The notes beneath the pieces are model-generated. The model worked only from the letters and a program-made list of their open reading frames with translations, ran no database searches and was not told the origin of the DNA. A DNA stretch of 64,000 nt from the NCBI GenBank assembly GCA_036365515.1, contig CM070876.1, positions 173,563,978 through 173,627,977 on the forward strand. Reading direction: 5' to 3'. The stretch comes from Torymus aiolomorphi (taxonomy: Eukaryota > Arthropoda > Insecta > Hymenoptera > Torymidae). The translations under genes and the position numbers were made by a program. Shown one piece after another: positions 11,801 to 22,520 of the stretch. Each line of letters begins with the position of its first letter. The first letter of the stretch is position 1.

Positions 11801-14800
11801 CTGCACTTCACGCCGGCTGCTGCTGCTGCTGCTGCTGCTTTGCGAACGCGAGCGCCGTTTTGTCGGGCGCCTATACATGTACGTGTGTGGATATATAAGC
11901 GTAGATTAAAATCGCGCGGTGGTTATAAGGGGGGCTGCTGTGGGGCTTCCGGTTGCTGTTTCGGGGTTATGATTCGCGTGGATATGTGTTGTGGTCTATG
12001 GTGATGATTGAATAGGGATGTTTTTTTTTATGGTTCTTCGGTCCTGCGATTTTGGAATTCTTTGGTAAATATAACAATTGTCGTAGTTATCTGTAACTAC
12101 TTGGTCGGTTCGGCAGAATTTAATGACTAGAAAGTGTGAATAACATAATGTGGAAGAAGTGTTTCATTAAGGTTATTATGCTTAACGGTTTTGTAATTTA
12201 AAATACTTTCTATGAAGGAATTGTCCATTACAATACACCAGTTTATTCACACCTATATACATCGAGCCGAAAAAGAAGTAGTAAAAACTACTAGGCGCCA
12301 GATATAAAGTTTAATCCTGCGGCTGTTTCTTTTATTATTATCTTTTATTATATATTTATTAGCCATAAAAATGGCTTACATTTATAAAGTATTATATATA
12401 CCCCGACACACTCCTAAAACGCTCGACGCCCATGTTTTCATAACTAATTTCACGTCCCTATCATTGGCGATTGGTGCGAGCGCGTTAAAACTAAACGATT
12501 GATCAATAAAAGCCACAGTCTATTGTGTGGATATATAATGGAGATAGCAAACGCGAGCCCAGACTGACTGCCGATGAATTACATAAGGGGCGTGTGAAAA
12601 AGGATGAGTTGGATTTTCGGCAGTGCAGTAAAACAGCGCTGATTTATTGATGGGACTGCGCGGGACAGACCGAAAATCCGATGCGACTCGTTCCATTATA
12701 GCGGAGTCGAGTTGATTGCTCTAATGCTGTTTCATACTGTGAATAGAGAACAGCAAAAGTGATCGCTTTACTGGATATCGATTAACAAATATGTTTAATT
12801 CATTATCTTATTTGAAACGTTTGTGTTTCTTTAATAAACAAAGTTATTCTGGATGATAGTAATATAAATTGAATACTGTTTCTCTAATATAATTCTCTAT
12901 ACTGATGAACCAGGTCTAGGTACTATTGTAATCATTAGAGTAAATTTCAACATTTAGCACGTTTAGATAAACTAACTAAATTACGTAGCTAATTCTCGGC
13001 GAGTTATTGTAGCTTACCGGTCTGTTTCTCTTGCGATATAGTTCGTAAAAACAACAAAGCCCATTACCAGAGCAAATTGCCAAATTCCCCGACCAATATT
13101 TATCTTGCTTTTTGACCACCGGTGCGTCACAAAACGCGAAAATTCGGTTATACGTCAAGTGCTTCATTCAAATGCGCACCTATGTACCACGACTATTGCG
13201 AAATCAATATCGATGCGCGTTTATTGCATTGTCCGTTATTAAATTGAAATTCGAACACTTTCTGGTAACAATTAGTCAGTATATATACTGCAACAGAAAT
13301 ATACTTGTTTGTTAACAACTCCCCCATAACGTCAATCAACGTCCAAACACATGAATAAACAGTAAGTGTAATCAATCATCATCCTCTTCCCCCACAATAA
13401 TACCATACACCGAACCTTCGTACAGGCTTCTCTGGAAAACCTCTCTTTGATCTCGGCGCCCGGTGATAATCCCACCCCGACACCCCAAAAATCCAATATC
13501 AACACAACACACCGGTTCTTATCCGACATCCCTACAGAGCGGGACGAAATTCTAATCCGCCCCAACATCGTTGCAACTTAAGCCTCTCGAGCAGTTCCTG
13601 ACCAATTACGGAATCATCGTGAGCTGCAGAGCTTGAAAACACAGCAGCCGCGACGCCCGGCCATCTGGCCCCAAAAAAGTGCCGCACTGATTCTATTATG
13701 GACTGCGGTGCGTACAGCTCTGGACCCTCGAGCTTCTTCTTTCCACTCGACCGTGTAATACACGTCGCGTTCGCGCAGGAGAATTGAATCGTATGGGGTG
13801 GCGGCGGTGGCCCTGATGTATTCTTTTGTCACGATGACGAATATTTTGTTATCCGCGTAGCAGTGGTGGGCGATGTAGCTATGGGAGGCTGGATCATATT
13901 TAGCTGTTCATCGAATGCAATGATGCTCGAGATTAATCAGGGCTACGAAGATGAAATTGATGAGAGAAGATAGGGGGGTGAGCCTGTCGTGTCAGTTGGG
14001 CATTTTAATATTAAAGCTGTAAAGGGCTCTTTAAAAACAAATGTTCATAAAATGCATAAAAAACTATACTAGTTTTTATATTCGAGTGTTTCGTACGAAA
14101 AAAAAACTCATATGAATTAATTTCATAAGGTTGAAATTCGGAGCAGTGGAAATACGATGGCTTGATTTTTGGCTTTACTGAGAAAGAGCGAATATATCTC
14201 GGATTAATATGAAACGAAATGCATTTGAAAGCTTATGTTTTAAACTTTCAAACACATCTCTTGTTTATCTCGATAGATATTTGTAAAATATAAACCAATG
14301 ATTTTAAAACCCGTTCTTTATGGGATACGCCCCCGCCCCGGTGGGGCACAGGGAGCACACAGCGGCGCGCCGGTCGACGGCAGCTGTTATTTCGGAGCTA
14401 CAGCTTAACCTCACCAACCTGCAAATCGGAGCAAGATTGCTATGACCTCATCCACTTTTTAGTGTTGAGCTAGATTAATTAAATAGTTTTAAAAATAGTT
14501 TTAACCCCAATTATTATTCATTAGAACGTGCTACTCATGCCCCACTCCCATGCCACATGTGTCCCACTAGTGGGGCACGGAGAGCATTTTCAAAGGTTTT
14601 ACTTTCCAATTGTACATTACAAAATATAAGTCAATATAATTTTTTTTATTAATTGATTCAGTTTCCTAATGGTATTGAATATTTATTATGTTTCTTTAGA
14701 ATTGAAATCCATAGATCTTTAATATAATCATGAATTAAAGTTAGGGTGCCCGTGACGTCCCACCTTCCCCTACTACTATTTTTTCATTCTGAAATCATTC

Positions 14801-14923
14801 CTTATAGTGTATGTCCATCCGGAACTCCCACTCAGCAATAAAATTACATTTCCTCCTCAACCTTCTACTAACCAACCCCGCCACTGTATACGTGAAATCT
14901 AATAAGACCCCCAAATATCGTCC

Positions 14924-14925
<2 letters not shown>
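8835..14925. other. Non-coding: AT-rich DNA with several CpG-dense islands
   Basis: CpG-dense islands lie at about 9,180-9,580, 10,375-10,990, 11,455-11,920 and 13,380-13,860, separated by AT-rich DNA. The 9.4-kb island has a short (ACG)n-type run, the 10.9-kb island a TG run, and the 11.8-kb island a (TGC)n run. Frames in the islands are arginine- and alanine-rich low-complexity translations without domains. The segment 14,320-14,760 repeats a motif of the form GTGGGGCACNGRGAGCA at 14,341 and 14,573, with a related inverted form near 14,745. It may be an old mobile element. Confidence 0.45.

Positions 14926-14995
<70 letters not shown>
14926..14995. repeat. (CT)n microsatellite, 70 bp
   Basis: Uninterrupted CT dinucleotides. 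A second, shorter CT tract lies at 15,279-15,307. Confidence 0.98.
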
Positions 14996-14997
<2 letters not shown>

Positions 14998-15275
14998 CCT
15001 ATCCCATAGCAGCTCTCCAACCTAGCCTCCACTTCTAATTCACCAGCATGAGCGCAAAAGAACGCGCATCGCTGACGTTGGTCGATGACGCGGTAGCTTT
15101 AGAAAGGAGATTACGCTCGCGCGCGCGCTAGTCTCTTATTGTGCGCACGCGCGCGAGTCGTTAACCTCTCTCGCGACAACGCGCGCTCTGTCTTCGTCTC
15201 TCTCTCTTCGTTGTATATAGACGCTCGGTGCACGAGTCCTCGTCCCTCGCGTATATAATACGCAACAGCTGACAT

Positions 15276-15278
<3 letters not shown>

Positions 15279-15307
<29 letters not shown>
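15279..15307. repeat. (CT)n microsatellite, about 29 bp
   Basis: Uninterrupted CT repeat inside a CpG-dense island (15,050-15,330). Confidence 0.95.
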
Positions 15308-15309
<2 letters not shown>

Positions 15310-18300
15310 CGTAACTCCTTGCACGAGGAAAAGTATTAGCGATGGTTATGTAGAGTGGGTACAGATTCGTACTAGTCTATGTCGATATATAGCTTTTGTA
15401 AGCTATTTATTGCGTTATGTGTTACTGGTATTCTAATGCGACTGAGTTCAACATTGATATTGTACTCCATAAATACCTTAACAATTCTGACATACGAGAA
15501 CTATGGGTGTACCATAATCAATGTCACTCCTCTATCACACCACTGCAAAAATTGAAAGTTTTACGACCGTTTAAAATGACCCACCGTCAATCCTACATCC
15601 AGCAATACGACATGTACACCGTCGGCGGCAGCACGCTGAAAACGGAGCGCGCAGACAAAACCCCCGTCCGGCCGAAATCGATCTCTCGTTGGCCAGCAGC
15701 AGCAGCAGCAGCACTGAGCGAGGACAATGCATATCCGCGCGAGGAACGATATAGAGAGGGAGACAAAGGCGTTCTCGTTTTAATAAAAACAAACGTTCGG
15801 TACGCGCGTGATCTTTGTCACCGAGCTTCAGAGTCACTCGCAGAGGTTTTGCGAAGGTAGAGACCGAGGTGTTATATAACACGCGATTTCTTCGTTGACG
15901 CGCGCGTAGACGGCATGGTTCTCGCATTGTTTGCTAATGGTTTCGGAGGAATTCCGAGACAGCTATCGCTTAGTATATATTATGTCTAACGCTTGTCTGT
16001 GTATCTTTGAAATCAATAATATATAAGTGTAGAATTAATTGTGATTGAATTAGCGTCTCACGGGGCCTCGGCGTATTATTATTGGGTCATCGGGGCGACG
16101 TCTCGTGGGCGGAGGAGAGACACGTAGCGTCTAATCGATGCCTGCGCCGGATGGAAATAGACCATAAAGTGTAGATATGACGAAATTGTCGTTCGAGCCC
16201 GCGCCGCGAAGCAGACGATAAGCGAAAAATTATTGCTCTCCTCTCAAAAGAACAATAAAATTAGCATTCAGCGCGCGCTAAATACTCCTCCACCTCCTCC
16301 ATCCTCGTAATGAATTAATCTCCGATCGACGCCGGCGAATAAACTAAAACTCCCCCTACCTCCCTCCCTTCTCTCCTTAACTCGATTCTCCCTCGCTTCC
16401 TCTCTCTCTTTTACGGCTCTGTACGCCGGGCGCAACGACCCGCATGCTGCCGCTACTCGAGTTTCGGGGCGGCCACCGCCGCCCGCCGAATATTCGCGTC
16501 TGCGTTGGAAACGAGGGGCGACCGACGTCGCGCTCGCTCGATGTAATGAGAGAAAGAAGCAGTTTGGGAGAGAGGGCGAGGCAGGCAGACCCGCGTCGAC
16601 GAGTTTTCGACGGCGGAAGGAGTGTAGAGTGAGTCGGTGTGTATAATGTGTGAGCAGTGAAGAGCGATTGGGGGTTGATGAAGGGTGCGAATTCGGGGTT
16701 TAATTTTTCTGGGCAGACTTGTTTTACGACCGGAGGGGGTTGCTCTCTGTCGTCGGCGTTTAGATATTGTCTCAGTTGTTTAGTGTTTTGTAAAGCGTTT
16801 TGTAGAAGGTTATGATTGCGAGAAATTTAATTGGAATGGAAAATCTAATTTTAGATTTAATATACCTACCTTTAATCTCTTGTGTTTTATGATACTTTGG
16901 TCGCGATATTAGATATTTACTTTACTATCGCGTCGTTTAAGTTTCTATATCTATACCCTGTTTATAAGGCATTATAATAGCTGACAAAATCACTTTAAAA
17001 GCAGCTTTCAACCAAACTACATTACATCGAGCTGTAATAAATGAATTCCATGCTTTCCAACCATATCGCAATAATCGACTTAAAAAAAACTCGATATCGC
17101 ATATAAATTCACATCGACGACTAAATTTCTCCTCGATAATACACAACCGACATTCGCGAAAGAAAAAAAAGCCCGTCCTACCCTTAATCTCCCGCTAAAT
17201 CTCCTTGAATCAATTTCGCAGTTAGGGTTACCCGAGAGAGCTACATGCGCGTCTTATTTCAGGAAGACATGCGAAATGCACATTCTCCTAAATAAGAAAT
17301 GTCCTTTTAAAAGAATAGCCCTAATCAGACCCGCTATACTGCTGCAGCTTTATTCATGCGCCAGGAAAGAACGCCGTCCTGCATAAAACAAAGTGTTTCG
17401 CTCTGCAATTCAAGCCCTTCTAAAATATTATCAGTCCACAATCTCTCTCCCTAACCCAATCAATACCTAATTCAAGTGAAATTGTCTAGCGCGAACACCC
17501 CTTTGCCTCTATCCAAATGGTAACAGCATTAGCCCCACACCCTTCGTCACGTCCCACGGCAAAAATCACGGACCGCCCCGTTAAAAAAAAAAAAAAGCGG
17601 AAAAGAAAGAACTCGCGACGAGACTCGAGGGCTAAACCCCACCATCGCGAGACAGACGCAGCAGCAGCAGGAGCAGCGAAACATAATGAAACGAACGGGG
17701 GGAGAAGGCGCCCGCCGTTGGGAGAGATGGGGAAGAGAGAGAGAGAGAGAGGTTAGCCCATACGCGGCGGCGGTGGTGGCGGCCTTGCACGTCGCCTTGC
17801 TTGTATTGATCAGCAGCTGACAGGCCCGTAGAGCACGCACCCTGGCCCCCTCGCGCCCACCCGTGAGAGTCCTTTTCCGCTCCTCGCTCTCTCTCCCTCT
17901 GTCTGTGTGCAATCGATAATTCGCCGGCGTTAATTATTCACGACCAATTGATTGGCCCTGTGTATACACACGGAGAGACGGAGAGAAAAGTGTTGGATAA
18001 ACATACACTCACCCACATATATAGGAGAATCGTCGCGCCGAGGAATTATCCCGATTGCCCTCTCTCGCAAGCTCGCTCTCGCTCTCTCACTCACTCACTG
18101 TGCGTATTGATTATTTCGACGATGCAGCCGGCGCGTGACGCTGCTGGGTTGCTGGCTCTCGCTTTGCGAGAGGGGGGAAGATTCCCAGACGTCGATCGGA
18201 TGATCCATTGTAGAAGGAGGTGTGTTTGTCAGGGTGCTTTGTGAGGATCCAAGTGGCCGTTGTTGTTGTTGTCGTTGTTGTTTGGCGTATCGGCGAGAGG

Positions 18301-18719
18301 ATGAGCTCTGCAGGGTATTGATTTTGAAAGCGGAATGGCAAAGGTATATAGCTGTTTGTAATTGCTGTCGCGGCTTTCACATAAGTGGATGCTAAAGAGG
18401 CTCTTTTTCGTTCATTCGATAATTGTCTTACGTTTTATTGGGAATACGTTGCTGCTTGTCTATATAAGTATAAACGATTATCAGTGGAAGCAAAGTATGT
18501 TGACACCCCGTTTATGCTTCGCCGCGTTCTTTTGTCATGCAAATGTACTTCAAATCAAAGGGGTTGACGACAACGCGTCTCCATCCCTCTCCGCTGTGTA
18601 TAGAATCGCAAGGTGCAGCATCGTCTCAACTAGGGTAACTGTGGGAGTTGCTGTGTGGTTAACATAACCTATCAGATGTCTAATCGCGTAGAATCGTTGA
18701 CTGAAGAATTTTTTGAGCA
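15308..18719. other. Non-coding: CpG islands alternating with AT-rich DNA
   Basis: GC-rich, CpG-dense patches lie at about 15,570-15,910, 16,060-16,640 and 17,500-18,310. AT-rich DNA occupies about 16,800-17,160 and 18,360-18,720. The 16.4-16.6 kb patch is the most GC-rich. No frame has a recognisable domain. These patches look more like regulatory DNA or untranslated exons than coding exons. Confidence 0.4.
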
Positions 18720-18953
18720 TTAACCCTTTCAGTCACGCAATTCGATTTTATTTGGCATTGAAGTGTGTAGTTTTCACCCCATTTTAGGGGTTGTAGTCAC
18801 GTTTACTGTAATTTCGACATTGGATTCGGATTCAGCGTAAAAAAAAACATTGGTAACATATATCTACTCTTCCATGTCAATAAAAAAAATGGAGTGGTGT
18901 GACTGAAAATAAAATGACGCCACTATAGTGGCGTCTATGACTGAAAAGGTTAA
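18720..18953. mobile_element. piggyBac-like MITE with TTAA target duplication
   Basis: TTAA at 18,720-18,723 is followed by CCCTTTCAGTCA. The right end reads TGACTGAAAAGG followed by TTAA at 18,950-18,953. The terminal inverted repeats are therefore CC(C/T)TTTCAGTCA, directly flanked by TTAA, as for piggyBac-type elements. The 234-bp element has no open frame. A 20-bp perfect palindrome, GACGCCACTATAGTGGCGTC, lies just inside the right end. Confidence 0.88.
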
Positions 18954-19941
18954 ACGCATCATAATCATTAAAATATGTACATCTTGATTCATTAAAATAT
19001 ACGATTGTCATCAAGGTTGATCATAAACGTTTAAATAACAATACGAACTTTTGGTAATGTATGCGTTATTTACTGACATCTCATAAGAACACGGTTCTTA
19101 GTTATTGTGTCCTAGACATCTACCCTATACGGTTTTCTTAATTCGACACACGCGACTCTCGCTGTATACACCACCGTTCGTCGATAACGGAGCCGATCAA
19201 AGGGGAAGACGTGGCTGTTTAAAGACATCACCGACCCTTCGCATGGCACGTGAAACTGCTATATACACTCTGGTTATCGCCGGGACTTATAGTATAGCGT
19301 CGTTACTTTGTTTAATGGAGAGCCGTGTATGTATATACACACACTGGCTCGGGTGGTACTGAGACGTCCTGCGGGACGAATTAGACGCGTCCGATTCGAC
19401 TCGCTCTGCAAAGAGAGTTTGTTCATTTGCATGCGCGCTCGACTGTTTGGCCATGGGAGATCGAAGTTTGCGGATTTTAGTGGATGAGGTTTGAGCGGTA
19501 TACGGGTGGTGTTTGAATTGAATGGGTTGAGTAATTAACTCGAGATGATTAACAGAAGAATCGAAAGTTAACTCTATAAATAGTTAGAAATTATGCACTA
19601 GGAGTCATTAAAATCTTGATAAAAATTGTAACTTATTGTCCGATCAGTTAATTGAGTAATCGAATGTTCTCAATATACCAGATTGCAAATAGGTGCATCC
19701 GACGCACTGTTCGTGTCCCTGCAAAAACCTGTTATTTTCTCTCTCAGCGAAACAGCCTCTCCTCGCTCTCGTGCATAATTTTGTTCGTTCCTTTCCTCGC
19801 TACTTTTAAAATCCATAAAATTGCTCGCCGGTTCGCGGCTTTTTCCCACACGCGCGAACACTGCAAATACCTTATAGCTATATATATAGAGAAGCGCAAG
19901 AGGCATAGGGTAAACACGTTGCAGTTAAGGCCGGTTTGTGC

Positions 19942-20038
<97 letters not shown>

Positions 20039-21200
20039 ACCTCGCGTGTGATTCTCTACGGGGGTTATTCGCATGAATTGATAGCGTGGTTTTTCATTTC
20101 TCGCAAAGAGCGGAATAGCAGCAACGTGCGAGCAAAGCGTCATAAAATGGAAAAAAAAAAGATAACTATTCATTAGTAAAAATATTCGATAAAGTGATAT
20201 TATTAACTTGCGAAATATTTGTTTTAATTTAATCAAAGATATAGAACGAAATTTCAAACAACTTTGTTCGCTCGTATAATAGCTGGGATTCCTGGTACAT
20301 TCAACGCGGCGTTATGCGCAGAATATCGAGAGCTGTGTACTTTGCTTTGGGAATTTTTTAATGGCAGCGCGGAAGCGCGCTTCCTCTGCTTTCTATCAAA
20401 GCAAAATCGATAGGAGTATTATTTTTGTTCTTTGTAAATACGCACAGATCGCTTACATGTCGACGTTCACGCGTAAACTCGCCTTTAGCATCGATATTGT
20501 TGAATAATGCACAGCCCTCTTGTGTCTGTTTTAACAAGTTAAGTTAATTATAAATTATTTCGTTATCACTCTCTGTTGCGTATTGTATATAAATATGCGC
20601 CTTTTAGGAAGAAACTCTTAAGTAATTGAATTAAAAACTGCTTTGTCATAACGCCTAAAAACTTAACTTGGTAAAATGCATCCAACATTCGCTTGTCCCG
20701 ACAATTTATCGAACCAACTTGTATGATATAAATAAACGTTTTACTTATTTTCATAAAAAAAAAATATCTTTTCTATTTTTTAAAATAACAATTGCTCACA
20801 AAACATTAAAATTTATCAGCAACAATCCCTGCCGCCGGCAAAACAATTATCCAATCTAGCCCATCAGCCGCAGAAAAACGCGCTCCAAATACCAACGTCA
20901 GGCTCGGCGCGCGCTAAACGATACCGCGCCACCGTGATAATAATTAATCAACGCAATTACGCCGTCGATTCATAAAGTCCGCGGTCTCGCGCGCGCGCCA
21001 TGTGAAATGTTTTCGTCGCTGAGCTGCGAGACTCCTTATCTGCGAGCTGCTGTTGTGGTCTCTCATTGAGAGAGTCATGTTTACGAAAAGTCGCGCTCGG
21101 AAATTGCTGATTTGACCGGTCAATTTTTGGAATGAGTTTTCCAAACAGGCAAACGAAAATGACAGATAGGTGGCGCATCGTGTGAAGACGTACCTCTGCA
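18954..21200. other. Non-coding region with CA microsatellite
   Basis: Mixed AT-rich DNA with GC-richer patches near 19,130-19,460, 19,680-19,860 and 20,830-21,080. It contains the long CA tract at about 19,944-20,038. No coding gene is recognised. Confidence 0.45.
19944..20038. repeat. (CA)n microsatellite, about 95 bp
   Basis: Uninterrupted CA dinucleotides. The threonine/histidine and cysteine/valine frames it generates on either strand are artefacts. Confidence 0.98.
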
Positions 21201-21590
21201 CGGCTCCGACTGTTTGGACCATATTTATGGACCTGCGGTATAGTTTTTAGTGCCGACTGCACTATCGTGAACCGGGAGTGATGGTGCACAAGTTGATTGT
21301 AGTGTATTAGCTGGAGAAAGCTCTGAAGAAGCGAGAAACACACCAACGTCTTCCTGGCTGCCACATGACTGCAAGAGGAGCACACAACGATAAGCACAGG
21401 AGCACAGAAAAGGTGTTTTTCACGGCTGCTACTGCTTCACGCCTTCGCTGCACTTCATCCGCCTTCATGCTGCACCTACACTGACGGTTCGTTGCAAAAA
21501 GTTCTAACGGTCGGAGCCAAACTGTAACTAACTGATTTCCTCAGATTTGAAAATCAAAACATCACCAACGCGCGCTACCTATACTGACTC

Positions 21591-22134
21591 GTGACAGCTG
21601 ACAACACTAGAGCTGCCACGATGTCAACAAAACCTGACGTAGGCATTGAATCTAAGTGTGTCGTGTGCGGCAAACACTGCCCACCGAATATTTGCCCAGA
21701 CTGCAAGAAACCTTGCCACCCGAAATGCGCTGGGAAAAAGCGAAACAAACCCTGCGACGTGTGCCGCAACAACAAAAAGTTCGCTTTGGCCGGTGCGAAG
21801 CATATGGTGGGTAAGGCTGTGATCCAGGAGTCCCCGCAAAACCAAGACCAAACAGGGAAACTCTCCGGGTTACCTACTGCACCGACGTTACGTGAAGACA
21901 ATGCGGAACGAACCGGAGATCTTACAGATGTAACGAATGTTTTCATGTCGGTTAGTACCTTGGATCTTCTGTTTCAACGATTTGACATGCTCAAGAAGCA
22001 ACTCTTCCGGGAGTCGAAACATTCTATCGCTCTGTTCCTCTGCTGCGCTAGTGGGCGCTGATTCCGGAGACAGCAGAGAGCTAGCTGAACGGGTCTCTGC
22101 TCTCCAAGGGACTTTAGCAAGTCAGAACTTGATG
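21591..22134 (+). pseudogene. LINE ORF1 fragment with N-terminal PHD finger
   Basis: A frame opening at 21,591 (a better start may be the ATG at 21,621, MSTKPDVG) encodes a C4HC3 zinc-binding module. CVVC is followed by eight residues, CPDC, four residues, HPKC, eight residues, then CDVC. A lysine-rich linker and a heptad-like stretch (LDLLFQRFDMLKKQLF) follow. The frame then stops at 22,061, but the next frame continues with GDSRELAERVSALQGTLASQ, a plausible coiled-coil continuation, so a frameshift around 22,010-22,055 is likely. PHD finger plus coiled coil is the organisation of ORF1 proteins of CR1-like non-LTR retrotransposons. The frame is broken at 22,135 by the fold-back element. No reverse transcriptase is visible downstream, so this is a truncated 5' fragment. 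A domesticated PHD protein is less likely. Confidence 0.65.
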
Positions 22135-22520
22135 TTAAGAGGGTGTTGTACTCACGTGCTCTGCTTTATCGACGGAACACGGTGAATTATATACTATCAA
22201 AATAAATATATCGAATGTCGCCTTATAAGGAGATAGTTGCCCTGCGCAACGTAATAATCTACCATTCTACGCAGTTTTGAACCGAAATATCAACGGCACC
22301 CTAAAAAATTTTTCGAACGAAATTTCGGTTATTTTTGTTCGAAAAATTTTTTAGGGTGCCGTTGATATTCCGGTTCAAAACTGCGTAGAATGGTAGATTA
22401 TTACGTTGCGCAGGGCAACTATCTCCTTATAAGACGTAATTCGATATATTTATTTTAATAATATAGAATTTACCGTGTTCTATCGGTAAAACAGAGTACA
22501 TGAGTACAACACCCCCTTAA
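22135..22520. mobile_element. TTAA-flanked fold-back element with ~177-bp arms
   Basis: TTAA at 22,135-22,138 and 22,517-22,520 flank a 378-bp element. Its two halves are near-complementary. The left end GAGGGTGTTGTACTC pairs with the right end GAGTACAACACCCCC. The arms continue inward to the core GGCACCCTAAAAAATTTTTC, which pairs with the segment just after a loop of about 18 bases near 22,323-22,341. It encodes nothing. The TTAA duplication suggests mobilisation by a piggyBac-type transposase. Fusing the two flanks at one TTAA restores a continuous frame across the insertion point. Confidence 0.9.

Noticed and set aside
11557..11909. Frames in CpG-dense island at 11.5-11.9 kb
   Set aside because: All three overlapping frames are open because stops are rare in CpG-dense DNA. 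Arg/Ala-rich or Cys-run products without domains.
15580..15630. ATG ACC CAC as the missing Med13 start exon
   Set aside because: Only the first three residues resemble the conserved MED13 start. The following residues do not match, and no donor in the expected phase follows.
19652..20257. Frames with long Thr-His or Cys-Val runs
   Set aside because: Translations of the CA microsatellite on both strands.
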